A stretch of 64,000 nt of DNA from Lentilactobacillus kefiri. Lineage in GTDB: Bacteria > Bacillota > Bacilli > Lactobacillales > Lactobacillaceae. The notes under the pieces were generated by a model that searched no databases, was not told where the DNA came from, and saw only the letters and a list, made by a program, of their open reading frames with translations. Where the stretch lies: NCBI RefSeq assembly GCF_007989105.1, contig NZ_BJVK01000003.1, positions 62,001 to 126,000 of the forward strand. Direction: 5' to 3'. Position numbers and translations under genes: made by a program. This document shows positions 63,268 through 64,000 of this stretch, piece by piece; the first letter of the stretch is position 1; each line of letters begins with the position of its first letter.

Positions 63268-64000
63268 TTATTTTGGATTTGACGAAGTCAGCTCCAAGTT
63301 ATCCCAGAAAGTCGGGAACAAGTAATTATTGTAAGCTGCCTGCTTAAAGTTCTTCAGCCGATGGTTAACCGGTGTGAAGCTTAGCAGTGTACTTTGTGGT
63401 GCATAAGCAGCCTGCTCGTTCATATATTCCTGCCACTTCTTGAATTGTTTGGTTCGATAGCTTTGATTCCAAGCTTTGCTATTATTCAAACTGTTGAGCA
63501 GCTCAGTATTCTTCTTGGTGACAAAATGCCCCATGTTATAGGTGGCATCTTCCCCATAGAATTGAGTTGGGGTCGGTTCGTAAGTTAACTGCCAGCCGCC
63601 GACAAAGACATCAATCTTGTTTTGCTTAGGTTCACCCAAGATTGAATAGAAACTATTAATCTCAAGTGGTCGGCCATTGGTCATTTGAACGTTCAAGCCC
63701 AACTTACGCCATTGCTGAACCTCGTAACGGGAAATTTCGTTGCTGGCAGCGGAACCCTGCATGGCACCAAAGTGAATCGTCAGTTTCTTGCCATTTGGTT
63801 GAACGTACCATTTACCCTTCTTCTTGTAGCCGGCATCCTTCAATAACTTCTTGGCTTTGGCCATGTCATACGGGAACCCGGCTGCTTTGTTGTCGTGATA
63901 CTTTTTGAAAATGGGTGGGATCAAGGTATTAGGGCGCCATTGAACACCACTGAGAACTTTTTTATTAATCTTATCCAGGTTAACAGCATAAAGCATCGCC
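63268..64000 (-). CDS. oppA: Peptide ABC transporter substrate-binding protein, OppA type (C-terminal part)
   Basis: The last 244 codons of an extracytoplasmic solute-binding protein of family 5; the gene extends past the right edge. Text such as AMLYAVNLDKINKKVLSG, PYDMAKAKKLLKDAGYKKKGKWY and WRKLGLNVQMTN is typical of the C-terminal lobe of lactic acid bacterial OppA. It would bind oligopeptides for an ATP-driven importer. No transporter subunits are in the window. The missing N-terminus would carry the signal peptide and lipobox. Confidence 0.9.
   Translation of the reverse strand, partial: AMLYAVNLDKINKKVLSGVQWRPNTLIPPIFKKYHDNKAAGFPYDMAKAKKLLKDAGYKKKGKWYVQPNGKKLTIHFGAMQGSAASNEISRYEVQQWRKLGLNVQMTNGRPLEINSFYSILGEPKQNKIDVFVGGWQLTYEPTPTQFYGEDATYNMGHFVTKKNTELLNSLNNSKAWNQSYRTKQFKKWQEYMNEQAAYAPQSTLLSFTPVNHRLKNFKQAAYNNYLFPTFWDNLELTSSNPK

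Overview
The window looks like a chromosomal segment of a heterofermentative Lactobacillaceae species of the buchneri/kefiri group (Lentilactobacillus). The strongest clue is the short-chain dehydrogenase at 46123-46881. It reads residue for residue like the R-specific alcohol dehydrogenase of Lentilactobacillus kefiri as I remember it, so L. kefiri or a very close relative is the best guess. The moderate base composition, AAGGAGG-type ribosome sites, a T-box leader, CcpA-type cre sites, and the SufCDSUB and GltBD gene orders agree with this. I see no rRNA, tRNA, CRISPR array, phage or insertion sequence.

Layout. 1-7.3 kb holds amino-acid and nitrogen genes: the start of an alpha/beta-hydrolase-like gene, prephenate dehydratase (pheA), a T-box-controlled PanE-like 2-oxoacid reductase, glutamine synthase (glnA, with a GlnR-like box), lemA-htpX and glutamate dehydrogenase (gdhA). 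7.6-29.1 kb is an accessory carbohydrate region. It has one operon with a GH146-like beta-L-arabinofuranosidase, an uncharacterised 788-residue glycosidase-like protein and a GPH symporter, and a second operon with an MFS transporter and a HypBA1-like GH127 beta-L-arabinofuranosidase. Each has a divergent AraC regulator. A GH36 enzyme and a secreted, surface-retained GH39-like enzyme complete it, with oleate hydratase and a DHA2 efflux pump lying between them. cre-like sites sit before most of these units. I read the set as one CcpA-controlled system for plant arabinosides (arabinogalactan protein, gum arabic or extensin type).

29.2-47.8 kb is mixed metabolism and stress: a frameshifted aminotransferase, DUF3290/YetF, a DJ-1 family protein, a sugar-proton symporter, acetolactate decarboxylase, a HAD nucleotidase, an MHS transporter, Dps, an aldo/keto reductase, a tiny membrane-protein pseudogene, a flavoprotein reductase pair, fructosamine kinase, an ECF sigma/anti-sigma pair, a MerR protein fused to membrane segments and a zinc ribbon, R-ADH and a TauE/SafE exporter. 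48.0-59.7 kb holds the sufCDSUB-DUF59 operon divergent from gltBD. GltB and GltD are themselves Fe-S enzymes, so the arrangement is functionally coherent. 59.8-64 kb holds a GH3 beta-N-acetylhexosaminidase, a small membrane protein, an aldo/keto reductase divergent from a MerR regulator around a perfect 20-bp palindrome, and the C-terminal part of an OppA-type binding protein.

Points that deserve a second look: the T-box on panE and its probable valine specificity; the arabinoside locus with its uncharacterised 788-residue protein; a 30-nt element found twice in intergenic DNA 14 kb apart; paired operator-like repeats in the suf/glt and sugar-porter promoters; and two broken genes (29203-30379 and 39579-39803).
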